DNA of 64,000 nucleotides from Pseudomonas sp. GR 6-02 (GTDB lineage Bacteria; Pseudomonadota; Gammaproteobacteria; Pseudomonadales; Pseudomonadaceae): NCBI RefSeq assembly GCF_001655615.1, contig NZ_CP011567.1, positions 5,217,001 to 5,281,000 of the forward strand, read 5' to 3'. Shown piece by piece: positions 37,379 to 48,094 of this stretch (position 1 is its first letter; each line of letters starts with the position of its first letter). The notes under the pieces were generated by a model. It saw only the letters and a program-made list of their open reading frames with translations, ran no database searches and was not told where the DNA came from. The position numbers and the translations under genes were made by a program.

Positions 37379-39451
37379 ATGAATCAGGAACTGTTCCTGC
37401 GTCGCCGTACCAAAGTTCACGTCCCGATGGGCACTGGCGGTGCCACGCGCGCTCAGGTCGCGTCGGCTGTCCGGGAAGTTGCAGCATTCCGATGCGTCCT
37501 GTCCGAGCCCCTGATTGAGCGAATCGGCATGCTGTCGGCGGCAGAACTCACGCACTGGCTGCGCGACGTTGTCGGAGTGCTTCGACGGCAGACCGGCGCT
37601 CATGTTCACCACAAGCCGTTTTATCCTGACTTTCCAGAGCAAGTTCTGACGGCTTCAGAGGCGGAATTGTACCTTAACGCCGTCATACACTACCTCACGC
37701 TTCGGCGTTTACCACCAAGCGAACACTCTCGACCTGCGCTGCTTGAAGGCAACTTCATATCCCGCGTTATCGAACCGGGAAGCGTCTCTGAGTTCGAGTC
37801 ACTGCTCGAGCTGCTGGCTTCATCGCGCACCTCGCTCTCCGAAGAGGAAGCTGCCGATGTCGTCTGGTTTGTCCGAGAGTACAAAAGCGATGTGTTCCGT
37901 CTGCTGCCTGAGGCCATCCCGTTCCGGGAGATCCGTGCGCAGCTTGGCGGCGCACTGATCCTGCATGTAGCTGGCGATGCACGGGTGGACGCATTCCTGG
38001 AGCAAAACGTCGAAACGGCGACTGACGTGCTACGACTGGCGATCGCACTGAATGGAGGAGACGTGTCACTGACGACAGCTTCAACACGTTTCACAGCGAT
38101 GAAGCGCTCTATGCGCCGTCTGCTGTTGCGCCTGCTCGATCACATACCCAACGCTGCAGAAGACGTGATGCGACATGCTGAGCGCTGGAAACGCCTGGCT
38201 GAAGCACTGCATCCAGGCGACTATGCCGATAAGTACCCACGAGCTCTAGCCGCCATCACGGCCGCGCGTCGCAACGAAGCGCCGGCCTCATTTGGTTCAC
38301 GTGTCGAAACATTGCTTGCCCAGCGTCACATCGCCACGCTTACTCCCCTACTACAAAGCCGTCCTGGTGAGTTCGCACGACGACTGGATGTGACCCTGCG
38401 CCGCGCGACCGAAGCAGACTCTGTACTCGACGCGTTCGAGGCTGTTGCGACACAAGTGTCCTCACCTATTCTGCTGCAGATGCTGGCCCAAGTACGTGCC
38501 CCGCGCCCCCTGCCCTTGCGGGCCTTCACACCGAAAGGGGCATTGGCCAAAGTCTACGGCACTGAGGATCGACGGGAACCTCTCACACCTGAAGTGTTGG
38601 CGCGTGCAGCCCGAATCTGCGAAGACGCTCTCGTAAAGCGTTTTGCGTCACTGCCGCCGCTAGGCCGCTGTTTCATCGATCCAGCATTACGTGAATACCG
38701 GGTTCCGCTGGCGCAGCGTGCCTCATCGAAGTCGCTACGCACGCTGGTGCGAGGCAGTCTGTTGCCCATGCCTGACACACGTTTCATTCGCCTCTTCCTG
38801 TGGTGGAAGAACGGTCGTGAACGCACGGACATCGACTTGTCCGCCGCATTTTTCGACGCCAACTTCGTGTTCACACAAACGGTCGCGTACTACAACCTGA
38901 AGGGTTTCGGCGGCTACCACAGCGGCGACATCGTCGACGCGCCTGACGGGGCTTCGGAGTTCATCGACCTCGACCTTGATGTCCTCGTCGAGAAAGGTAT
39001 CCGCTATGTCGTCACATCTATCAACTCATTCACCGAGCAGCCGTACTGCGATCTTCCAGAATGCTTCGCCGGCTGGATGGCCCGCGCCGACGCGGCATCA
39101 GGTGAAGTGTTCGAGCCGCGATCCGTGTTCGATCGTATCGATATCGCATCCGACACACATATCTGTCTGCCATTTGTGATGGACTTGCAGGAGCGACGAG
39201 TGATCTGGGCCGATCTGGGGCTGACTTCATCTCCCCGGTGGAACAATGTCAGGAACAACCTCAGTGGAATATCGTTGATGCTGCGGGCTTTGGTACATAC
39301 ACCACGGCCTGATTTGGAGACTCTGTTCGATTTACATGTACGAGCACGGGGGGAACGAGTGGCTTCGCCGCAGCAGGCACAGGCGGTGTTTGCACCTGAT
39401 CAAGGGATAACGCCGTTCGATACGGATTTGATTCGATCACAGTTTCTCTAA
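37379..39451 (+). CDS. Large protein with C-terminal TerD-like domain
   Basis: The function is unknown. The 690-residue protein has a basic N-terminus (LFLRRRTKVHVPMGTGG), a long helical middle rich in Arg and Leu (about 60-430), and a C-terminal region (about 460-640) resembling the TerD calcium-binding beta-sandwich. Relevant motifs are IDLSAAFFDANFVF, YHSGD (514-517 is HSGD) and FIDLDLDVL (D530, D532, D534). TerD-type proteins occur in tellurite and stress-response modules and beside large 'MXAN_6230/SCO0854' family proteins, which this may belong to. It lacks any Cys-rich RING cluster. ATG 37379 follows CAAGG and AGGGAG. No ter partner genes lie nearby. Confidence 0.6.
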   Translation: MNQELFLRRRTKVHVPMGTGGATRAQVASAVREVAAFRCVLSEPLIERIGMLSAAELTHWLRDVVGVLRRQTGAHVHHKPFYPDFPEQVLTASEAELYLNAVIHYLTLRRLPPSEHSRPALLEGNFISRVIEPGSVSEFESLLELLASSRTSLSEEEAADVVWFVREYKSDVFRLLPEAIPFREIRAQLGGALILHVAGDARVDAFLEQNVETATDVLRLAIALNGGDVSLTTASTRFTAMKRSMRRLLLRLLDHIPNAAEDVMRHAERWKRLAEALHPGDYADKYPRALAAITAARRNEAPASFGSRVETLLAQRHIATLTPLLQSRPGEFARRLDVTLRRATEADSVLDAFEAVATQVSSPILLQMLAQVRAPRPLPLRAFTPKGALAKVYGTEDRREPLTPEVLARAARICEDALVKRFASLPPLGRCFIDPALREYRVPLAQRASSKSLRTLVRGSLLPMPDTRFIRLFLWWKNGRERTDIDLSAAFFDANFVFTQTVAYYNLKGFGGYHSGDIVDAPDGASEFIDLDLDVLVEKGIRYVVTSINSFTEQPYCDLPECFAGWMARADAASGEVFEPRSVFDRIDIASDTHICLPFVMDLQERRVIWADLGLTSSPRWNNVRNNLSGISLMLRALVHTPRPDLETLFDLHVRARGERVASPQQAQAVFAPDQGITPFDTDLIRSQFL

Positions 39452-39556
39452 TACCTACGCCAGCCTTTGCCATCCACTGAAAACGACGACTCTTGCTTCG
39501 GCGCTTTCCACCCAAAAACAAAAATGCCAGCTTTTCGTTATGGATCCACTCTATGG

Positions 39557-39964
39557 TCAATCAGGCAGCAAGTGCGCCTTCTCGCCCCGCGGCGTGAAGA
39601 ACGCCAGCACCGCTGCGACGATAAACAACGCCGGTACATCGCCGAATAAATGTTCTAAATGCCGCGTTCCATCCATCTCGATACCGAAGGACTGCACGGC
39701 CATGATCGCGCCGTGCACCACGCTCGACCACACCGTGAACCAGATCAAACTCAGATGCTTCATCGGATCGCGAGACGCCATCAGCAGGAACACGCCGAGC
39801 GTCGCATAGATACCGACGATCATCAACGGATACTCGGAATGCCCACGGTGCCACGTCCAGCCGGACGGCCACAGGATCATCAACGGCCAGATAGCGAACA
39901 ACGCGATCAGGCCCACGACGATCAAAACGACGCGCAAGGCGGCGAGTTTTTGGCTGTCGTTCAT
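39557..39964 (-). CDS. Small four-helix membrane protein, unknown function
   Basis: The product has 135 residues with four predicted TM helices: about 10-31 (RVVLIVVGLIALFAIWPLMI), 45-63, 70-92 and 107-122. The N-terminus and C-terminus would both be cytoplasmic. I recognise no catalytic motif; a conserved-looking WPSGWTWHRGHSEYPLM loop follows helix 1. ATG 39962-39964 is preceded by AAGGAGCC on the minus strand, a good ribosome site. It faces the TerD-like gene and is downstream of the TPR gene on the same strand. Confidence 0.75.
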   Translation of the reverse strand: MNDSQKLAALRVVLIVVGLIALFAIWPLMILWPSGWTWHRGHSEYPLMIVGIYATLGVFLLMASRDPMKHLSLIWFTVWSSVVHGAIMAVQSFGIEMDGTRHLEHLFGDVPALFIVAAVLAFFTPRGEKAHLLPD

Positions 39965-40117
39965 AGCAGGCTCCTTATTGCGGCGTGTCTGTCGCCGTAA
40001 CTGGACGCCCGTGAGTATAGAACTCTCCTCGGCCATGCACCCTTTCAACGGGAGCCGTCAGTCGTCTTGGCTGTCCCCGTGAAAACTACATGTGAAGAGC
40101 TGGCGGATCATAAGACC

Positions 40118-42100
40118 TCATGCCTCGCTAACTCGCTCCAGCCATGCCTTATGCGCCGGGCTTGTATCAGCGGGCAAGTTCCGAATGTATGCGCGTAACT
40201 CTGCTTGCATATCGAACGCCTTCCATATCAGCGGCGCCAAATGGAATGCAGGGCTGTGCTCCTGCTCCAACTCGCGCAGCAATTGCAGGCTGCGCTCCTT
40301 GTATTCGGCCAATACGTCCGACTTGTAATCCAGGGCTTTGCCCAATCCGGAGATGTACATCAATTTCGCCACTTCTACCGTGGGCGAATGGAGGGCCATA
40401 TTGAGCGGCCAGTCGAGCATGGCACGCTCCCCCCACATTGAGGACCTAGGCATATGCCCGTTCGCAAGCAGCGTCAACATGAAGGCTTGGCCCAGTTCAG
40501 CCAGGTACATCGGCAAGACTTCGGCCGTGGGATGCAGGTAGAACACATCCACTGGCTTCTCACGCGTCAGTCCAATGCAAGCCAGCAAGCGTTTCTCAAG
40601 GTCAAGCACCAGCCCGCCGAGCTCCGCCTGAACCGCGCTGCCGCTTTCGGCGACTTGCTTCGTGCGGGTCGCGCAGTTCCAGAGACTCAGGGAAATCCGC
40701 CATTGGGCTTGATCACCCTCACCCGAACAGCCTATCTCGCCGGTTATGAAATACTTCATCGTCGGCGGCACGATATCGAAGAGCGCATAGCCGTCGGCTT
40801 CGCATCCAGTCAGGACCGGACCGCCGCCTTCCACGATCTGGATGTAACAAGTGCCTACATGGTCGCTCCAGTAGTGCACGGCCTCAGCCAGATACAGAGG
40901 AATAGCGCGCGTGAGACGCCCAAAATCGTCCTCTCGTTGCGATTCGGCACGCTCTGATCCATCCATGCTTTTGGAAAGCGCAAAGAAACCGACCTCCGAT
41001 GCCGCTTCCGATTTCTGCGCGAATAGCCAGTCGGCGTTGCGCAAACCGTAATGCCAGATCGGCTGACTTAACGCCAACGTCGCGAACTTCAGGTTCTCAG
41101 GATCGACCGGTTCCCCTTGTGCGTCTTGCTTGCGCATTTGCTGGAAAGTTTGCGTAAACTGGTCGAGCTGGCTTTTGATCGGCATGAAGCCGAGCGCATA
41201 CAGGCGAGCGAGCAACGCTTCCCCTTCGTCTGCTTTGCCGAGCTCCTGATAGGCACGCAACAGGTTGATACCCGCCATCGCGTCGTGTTTGTGTTCATCG
41301 TAGACAGGCCCAATCAGCTCAACGATCAATGGAATTTGGCCGTTGTTGCCCAAGTCGCCCGATATCATCATCAGAGCGCTGCCGTCGAACATCCCCCCGG
41401 CCAGCACCTCGACATAGAGCGCTTGCGCCGGCTCGACTTCCTGCTGCTCCAAATAATGACGTGCCAGCCACAATTGCGCACGCCAGCTACCGGGTAACGC
41501 AGCCACAGTACGGAGTGCTTCAAGATAGCCCCCCTCGCCCCCTCGTTCCCGCTGAATGGCCGCCCACCAAAGCATGCCATTCTCTTGATTCGGCTCGGTT
41601 TGTATCGCGCGCCAAAGCGTTTCATCTGCAAGTGCCTGCTCACCTCGCTCGGTGAATATCTTGGCCAGGTTTGTCAGAAGGGTTCCTGTCGCCCCCACTT
41701 TCGCCATTCCCGTACGCAGTGTGTTTTCGGCCGCATCAAGCTGGCCGTTCCCCATTTGCACAATGCCTTGGACGACATGGCTGCGCTCGGGATTGCTGTC
41801 GATCTTGACGAGTTGCGCAGCGGCTGGGACTAAGTCGGCGACAAAGCCGTCATTCAAGCCCGAGATAACCAAGTTATAGAGCTCGTCGGCATCGCTCCAC
41901 TTCTGTTGCAGATTGGGCAGGAAGACTTTGTCGCGCCATTCACTGCGTTCGATCTTCAGCTCACGCCCGTAACCGTCGTAGACAGTGACCAGTTCACTCT
42001 CGGGCGATGGCGACTGCGTCGCATCAGAGTGCTGAGATGAGACTGTTGTGGACTTGTTGGTTTTCTTGCCGCGCAGAGCGGACAAAAATCGCTGGAACAT
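40118..42100 (-). CDS. Large TPR-repeat protein of unknown function
   Basis: The 660-residue cytoplasmic protein begins with a basic helix (MFQRFLSALRGKKTNK) and a Ser-rich linker. Several tetratricopeptide-like repeats follow (about 110-330; for example DAAENTLRTGMAKVGATGTLLTN split over two helices, and ADEGEALLARLYALGF). The C-terminal half (about 370-600) is a mixed alpha/beta region I do not recognise. No signal peptide or TM segment is visible. Its codon use is less GC3-biased than its neighbours, consistent with accessory origin. It may act with the other unknown genes in this block. Confidence 0.7.
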   Translation of the reverse strand: MFQRFLSALRGKKTNKSTTVSSQHSDATQSPSPESELVTVYDGYGRELKIERSEWRDKVFLPNLQQKWSDADELYNLVISGLNDGFVADLVPAAAQLVKIDSNPERSHVVQGIVQMGNGQLDAAENTLRTGMAKVGATGTLLTNLAKIFTERGEQALADETLWRAIQTEPNQENGMLWWAAIQRERGGEGGYLEALRTVAALPGSWRAQLWLARHYLEQQEVEPAQALYVEVLAGGMFDGSALMMISGDLGNNGQIPLIVELIGPVYDEHKHDAMAGINLLRAYQELGKADEGEALLARLYALGFMPIKSQLDQFTQTFQQMRKQDAQGEPVDPENLKFATLALSQPIWHYGLRNADWLFAQKSEAASEVGFFALSKSMDGSERAESQREDDFGRLTRAIPLYLAEAVHYWSDHVGTCYIQIVEGGGPVLTGCEADGYALFDIVPPTMKYFITGEIGCSGEGDQAQWRISLSLWNCATRTKQVAESGSAVQAELGGLVLDLEKRLLACIGLTREKPVDVFYLHPTAEVLPMYLAELGQAFMLTLLANGHMPRSSMWGERAMLDWPLNMALHSPTVEVAKLMYISGLGKALDYKSDVLAEYKERSLQLLRELEQEHSPAFHLAPLIWKAFDMQAELRAYIRNLPADTSPAHKAWLERVSEA

Positions 42101-42139
42101 AAGGGGAGTGGCACCGTTTCTCAGTTTGTCGAGCGCAAA

Positions 42140-42266
42140 AGGCCCGCATTACGCGGCAACGCTGTTCGCTTAAGGGAAAGATAAATCCGTGGTGAGGGAG
42201 CTTGCTCCCTGGCCAAAATGAATCAAACGAACCTTAAGTGAATAACATTGCGCATAATGCGGGCCT
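42140..42266. repeat. 127-bp palindromic element next to guaA
   Basis: Arms at 42140-42175 (AGGCCCGCATTACGCGGC...CTTAAGG) and 42232-42266 are inverted copies matching at about 30 of 36 positions. All substitutions are transitions plus one single-base gap. The arms have sharp ends. The centre (42191-42212) carries a REP core, GTGAGGGAGCTTGCTCCC. It lies between the TPR gene start and the guaA stop. Confidence 0.7.
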
Positions 42267-42309
42267 CCACTTTCTTGCTAGTGACTACTGGTCATTGCCA
42301 GTCGACACA

Positions 42310-43887
42310 TCACTCCCACTCAATGGTCGCCGGCGGCTTGCTCGACACGTCGTAGGTAACGCGGGAGATGCCTTCGATTTCATTGATGATACGGCCGCTG
42401 ACGGTTTCCAGCAGTTCGTAAGGCAGGTGCGCCCAACGCGCGGTCATGAAGTCGATGGTTTCCACGGCACGCAGGGCAACGACCCAGGCGTAACGACGGC
42501 CATCGCCGACAACGCCAACCGATTTCACCGGCTGGAATACCACGAACGCCTGGCTGACCTTGTGGTACCAGTCGGCCTTGCGCAGTTCTTCGATGAAGAT
42601 GTGGTCGGCACGACGCAGCAGGTCGGCGTATTCCTTCTTCACTTCACCGAGGATCCGCACGCCCAGGCCCGGACCCGGGAACGGGTGACGGTAGACCATG
42701 TCGTACGGCAGGCCGAGTTCCAGGCCCAGACGACGGACTTCGTCCTTGAACAGCTCGCGCAGCGGTTCAACCAGCTTGAGGTTCATTTCTTCCGGCAGGC
42801 CGCCCACGTTGTGGTGCGACTTGATCACGTGTGCCTTGCCGCTTTTCGCGCCAGCCGACTCGATCACGTCCGGGTAGATGGTGCCTTGGGCCAGGTACTT
42901 GATGTTATCCAGCTTGCAGGATTCGGCATCGAACACGTCGATGAAGGTACGGCCGATGATCTTGCGCTTCTTCTCCGGGTCCGACTCACCCGCCAAGTTA
43001 CCGAGGAACTGCTCTTCGGCGTTGGCGCGGATCACTTTGACGCCCATGTTCTCGGCGAACATGGCCATCACTTGCTCGCCTTCGTGCAGACGCAGCAGGC
43101 CGTTGTCGACGAATACGCAGGTCAGCTGATCGCCAATGGCCTTGTGCAGCAGCGCGGCAACCACCGAGGAGTCCACGCCGCCGGACAGGCCGAGCAGAAC
43201 GTTGTCGGTGCCGACCTGGGCGCGGACCTGGGCGATGGCGTCTTCGGCAATCTTCGATGGCGTCCACAGCGCTTCACAGCCACAGATGTCGAGGATGAAG
43301 CGCGACAGGATGCGACCGCCCTGCTTGGTGTGGGTCACTTCCGGGTGGAACTGCACGCCGTAGTAGGCACGGTCATCGTTGAACATGCCGGCAATCGGGC
43401 AGCTCGGGGTGCTGGCCAGGATGTGGAAGTCTTCCGGCATCTTGGTGACTTTGTCACCGTGGCTCATCCATACGTCGAGGCCGAACAGGCCATCGGCGTC
43501 GATGTGGTCTTCGATGCCGTCGAGCAGGCGGCTCTTGCCGACCACGTCGACACGGGCGTAACCGAACTCACGCAGGTCGGAACCTTCAACCTTGCCGCCC
43601 AGTTGCTCGGCCATGGTCTGCATGCCATAGCAGATACCGAAGACTGGCACGCCCAGGTCAAACACCGCTTGCGGGCAGCGAGGGCTGTCAGCTTCGTGCA
43701 CGGACTCGGGACCGCCGGCGAGGATCACACCTTTTGGAGCGAATTCGCGAATGGCTTCCTCGTCCATGTCGAACGGATGCAGTTCGCAGTAAACGCCGAT
43801 TTCACGCACGCGGCGGGCGATCAGTTGGGTGTACTGGGAACCGAAGTCGAGGATCAGGATGCGGTGAGCGTGAATGTCGAGGGCCAT
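42310..43887 (-). CDS. guaA: GMP synthase (glutamine-hydrolysing)
   Basis: GuaA aminates XMP to GMP with glutamine and ATP. The 525-residue protein has a class I glutamine amidotransferase domain with the triad C86 (GICYGMQ), H181 and E183 (HPEVTHT). Next comes the ATP-pyrophosphatase P-loop [10 protein letters not shown] and a C-terminal dimerisation domain ending PATIEWE. It follows guaB by 99 bases and is likely in the same operon. Its 3' end is a known integration hotspot in bacteria. Confidence 0.97.
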   Translation of the reverse strand: MALDIHAHRILILDFGSQYTQLIARRVREIGVYCELHPFDMDEEAIREFAPKGVILAGGPESVHEADSPRCPQAVFDLGVPVFGICYGMQTMAEQLGGKVEGSDLREFGYARVDVVGKSRLLDGIEDHIDADGLFGLDVWMSHGDKVTKMPEDFHILASTPSCPIAGMFNDDRAYYGVQFHPEVTHTKQGGRILSRFILDICGCEALWTPSKIAEDAIAQVRAQVGTDNVLLGLSGGVDSSVVAALLHKAIGDQLTCVFVDNGLLRLHEGEQVMAMFAENMGVKVIRANAEEQFLGNLAGESDPEKKRKIIGRTFIDVFDAESCKLDNIKYLAQGTIYPDVIESAGAKSGKAHVIKSHHNVGGLPEEMNLKLVEPLRELFKDEVRRLGLELGLPYDMVYRHPFPGPGLGVRILGEVKKEYADLLRRADHIFIEELRKADWYHKVSQAFVVFQPVKSVGVVGDGRRYAWVVALRAVETIDFMTARWAHLPYELLETVSGRIINEIEGISRVTYDVSSKPPATIEWE

Positions 43888-43986
43888 GATTCAGTCTCGT
43901 CTAAGTAATTCAGAAACAGTCGTGATTCAGAAACAACTCGGGGCTGAATAGAACAGCCCCGGTTGCTTAACGATTTGCTTGAAGCC

Positions 43987-45534
<1,548 letters not shown>

Positions 45535-45597
45535 CTATTATTGGCATTACTGACATACGGAGAAACATTGTCCCCCATAGGGGACCAACGCCGGCAT

Positions 45598-46146
45598 TTA
45601 GAGTTCGACTTTGACCCAACTCACGGGCTGATCCAGCCAATCGGCAAACTCATCGATAAAGTCCTGCTTGAACCCGGCCTCGAGCCAATTGTTGAAGATG
45701 AACCCCAGGTTGGAAAAGCCGCATTCCTGCAAAAACAGAAAGCCGTTGATGTCGTCTTCATGCCCGCACTCAGGGCAAGTGAAGTTATCGGTGCGCCCCG
45801 GCATCCAGTCTTCCAGGCTTTCGAACAGCGCTTCGCCGATCTCCTTACGGCACTCGGCGCAGCCGGCTTCTTCGAGAAAACCCTTGGCCGGTGTATAGAT
45901 GCAACGCTTGGTGATGATCTCCAGCCCATTGATCGGCTCGCCGAACGGCAGCGCTTCAGGGTGCAGGACCACGGCGCGGGCGCCGTCGGCGATGGCGTGG
46001 GCCATGTGATTGCCGGTGCGGCCACAGGTGGTCAGCTCTTCTTTAATGATGTTCTTGCGCACCAGCCACCGCACGACCGCCCGGGCCCGGGGTTCGTGTA
46101 CCGGCAGTGTGGAGATTTTCGGGACAATGATGCTTTGCGAATTCAT
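45598..46146 (-). CDS. Conserved zinc-ribbon protein, unknown function
   Basis: The 182-residue soluble protein has two CxxC pairs (GCAECRK and FTCPECGHE) that form a probable zinc ribbon around residues 95-128. Homologues in Pseudomonas are sometimes labelled 'sugar ABC transporter ATPase', but no Walker motifs are present, so that name is not supported. The start MNSQSIIVPKISTLP is at 46144-46146. It may bind nucleic acid or protein; nothing in context decides. Confidence 0.75.
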   Translation of the reverse strand: MNSQSIIVPKISTLPVHEPRARAVVRWLVRKNIIKEELTTCGRTGNHMAHAIADGARAVVLHPEALPFGEPINGLEIITKRCIYTPAKGFLEEAGCAECRKEIGEALFESLEDWMPGRTDNFTCPECGHEDDINGFLFLQECGFSNLGFIFNNWLEAGFKQDFIDEFADWLDQPVSWVKVEL

Positions 46147-46232
46147 GGTGCAAGCCTACTGCGTCAAATGGATGTTACTGCGGTGCGCCGATTGTCAGGG
46201 CGGCCGGCAGCTTAATCCCTGACGAAATCCGG

Positions 46233-47000
46233 TCAAGTACTCAAATAACGCCCGATCAAGGCAATCCCGCTGGCCAGCACCAGCCAGGTCACCAGCCGCA
46301 CGAAGGCCTCGCGGGACAATTTCATGGTCAATCGCCGACCGATCCACAGCCCCAGCGCCATCGCCGGCAACAAACACAGCGCCAATACCAACAAGGGTAG
46401 CTCGGCATACACACCGGCGACGGCAAACAGGCTCAAACGCACCACGGTGCTGCAACTGATCAGCGCACTCTGGGTGGCTCGGGCCTCATCCTTGGGTAAG
46501 CGACTGTTCAAATAGATCGCATATAGAAAGCCGCCGCTGCCAAACAGCGCCCCGAACATCCCGCCCACCGTGCCCATCGGCACCGCCCACCCGGCGGATA
46601 GTTGTGTCGGACGGGTTTTGATCCACAGGCTGTAAATCGCATAGGCGCTGATAAACAGCCCCATCAATAGCAGCAATACATCGGATTTCAGGTTCAGCAG
46701 AAAAATCACCCCCAATGTGCAACCCACCGCCATGCACGGCAGCAGTCGCAGCAACTCGGACCGCTCCACATCTCGGCGCGAGGGCAGCAGATTGCCGAAC
46801 GCGGCGACGAAATCCAGCAGCACCAGCAGCGGCACGATTTTCGACAGCGGCATGAACAGAATCAGAATCGGCCCCGCCACCAGCGCGGTGCCAAAACCGG
46901 CAATGCCGAACACGATGTAGGCCAGGGCAACACCCAATCCGATCACCAACCAATCCACCACACCCCACGGCCATTGGCTCAACAATTCCAGCACATTCAT
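46233..47000 (-). CDS. TauE/SafE (DUF81) family membrane permease
   Basis: This inner-membrane transporter has 255 residues and about eight helices. The family motif FGIAGFGTALVAGP near the N-terminus and its internal repeat GGMFGALFGSGGFLYAIYL are both present. Members export sulfite, sulfoacetate or other organic anions. ATG 46998-47000 follows AAGGAAG on the minus strand; a GTG two codons earlier is an alternative. It diverges from the LysR gene by about 100 bases, so that regulator probably controls it. Confidence 0.87.
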   Translation of the reverse strand: MNVLELLSQWPWGVVDWLVIGLGVALAYIVFGIAGFGTALVAGPILILFMPLSKIVPLLVLLDFVAAFGNLLPSRRDVERSELLRLLPCMAVGCTLGVIFLLNLKSDVLLLLMGLFISAYAIYSLWIKTRPTQLSAGWAVPMGTVGGMFGALFGSGGFLYAIYLNSRLPKDEARATQSALISCSTVVRLSLFAVAGVYAELPLLVLALCLLPAMALGLWIGRRLTMKLSREAFVRLVTWLVLASGIALIGRYLST

Positions 47001-47100
47001 CGACACGGCTTCCTTTTATTCCTGTGATGACTTTAGCCAGCGCCGGGCGTTGCGACTAATATCTTCAAAATCGATCACCCATCTCAAAAAGGCATACCTG

Positions 47101-47997
47101 GTGCTTTCAACCCGCCAATTGCGTTACTTCGTGGAAATCGCCGAGAGCGGCAGCTTCAGCGCGGCGGCCGAACGACTGTTTATTGCTCAGTCAGCCTTGA
47201 GCCGACAGATCAAGGACATGGAAACCCGCCTGCAAACGCCGCTGTTCGAACGCACCGCCCGCCAGCCCCGCCTGACGGCAGCGGGTGAAGCCTTTTTGCC
47301 TCGGGCCAGAAACCTGCTGAACGAACTGACCAAGGCCAGCGAAATGGCCACTCAAGTGGGCACTGGTCAACTGGGCGTCTTGCGCCTGAGCCATTCCAGC
47401 ACCGTGCCCATGAGTGGTCGACTGCTGCGCGGGATCAGCGTTTATCTGGATCTGCATGCCGGTGTGTCGATGGACATCGTCAAGCTGTCCTCCGAGGCAC
47501 AACTGGAAGAATTGGCCGAAGGTCGCCTCGATGTGGGTCTGTTGCGCCTGCCGGTGCTGCGCCAGCGTGAAGGGGTGCAGATTGTTCCGCTGTACAGCGA
47601 GCGTCTGTTGTTGGCAGTGCCGCCGAATCATCAGCTGGCTGTGGAAAAGTCCGCACACGGCATCGATCTGGCACAGTTGAAGGATGAAGCGTTTATTTCC
47701 ATCCCTCATCCACAGCGCGGCGGTCTGAGCTATCTATCTGCCGAGTTGTGCATGCGCCAAGGGTTCTTTCCCCGGGCGGCTCGGGTGGTGTCACGCAAAA
47801 CCACGCAACTGCAATTGATCCAGGCCGGGTTCGGCATCGCGCTGTTACCGGAATCGATGCAGGACATTGCGCCGCCGGATATCCATTTTCTCCCCTTGGC
47901 CGATCCGGATTGCCACAGCACCGTCGCCCTCGCCTGCCGGCAAGATCCCACCGCGCTGGTTCAGCAATTCGTTGAACACTTCACCCGGCTGCCGTAG
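47101..47997 (+). CDS. LysR-family transcriptional regulator
   Basis: The 298-residue protein has an N-terminal winged helix (STRQLRYFVEIAESGSFSA, AQSALSRQIKDMETRL) and a periplasmic-binding-like effector domain (from about 90). The start is a GTG at 47101 after AAAAAGGC; this gives the normal LysR N-terminus. Divergent placement from the TauE-like permease is the classical LysR arrangement and suggests that permease as its target. The effector is unknown. Confidence 0.9.
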   Translation: MLSTRQLRYFVEIAESGSFSAAAERLFIAQSALSRQIKDMETRLQTPLFERTARQPRLTAAGEAFLPRARNLLNELTKASEMATQVGTGQLGVLRLSHSSTVPMSGRLLRGISVYLDLHAGVSMDIVKLSSEAQLEELAEGRLDVGLLRLPVLRQREGVQIVPLYSERLLLAVPPNHQLAVEKSAHGIDLAQLKDEAFISIPHPQRGGLSYLSAELCMRQGFFPRAARVVSRKTTQLQLIQAGFGIALLPESMQDIAPPDIHFLPLADPDCHSTVALACRQDPTALVQQFVEHFTRLP

Positions 47998-48001
47998 CAA
48001 A

Positions 48002-48040
48002 CCTGTGGGGAGCGACCTGTGGCGAGGGGGCTCCCACAGG
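48002..48040. repeat. Short REP-type palindrome between the LysR gene and xseA
   Basis: CCTGTGGGGAG (48002-48012) and CTCCCACAGG (48031-48040) are inverted arms around a CTGTGGCGAGGGGGC core shared with the other REP elements. Confidence 0.7.
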
Positions 48041-48094
48041 GGATTTTCGCCGGATCATGGAGATTGATCGCCGAATGCCTTTAAACTGCGCCCC

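Noticed and set aside
42300..42330. guaA 3' end as an attachment site of an integrated island
   Set aside because: I searched by eye for a second copy of the guaA terminal sequence in the window and found none, and no integrase gene is present.
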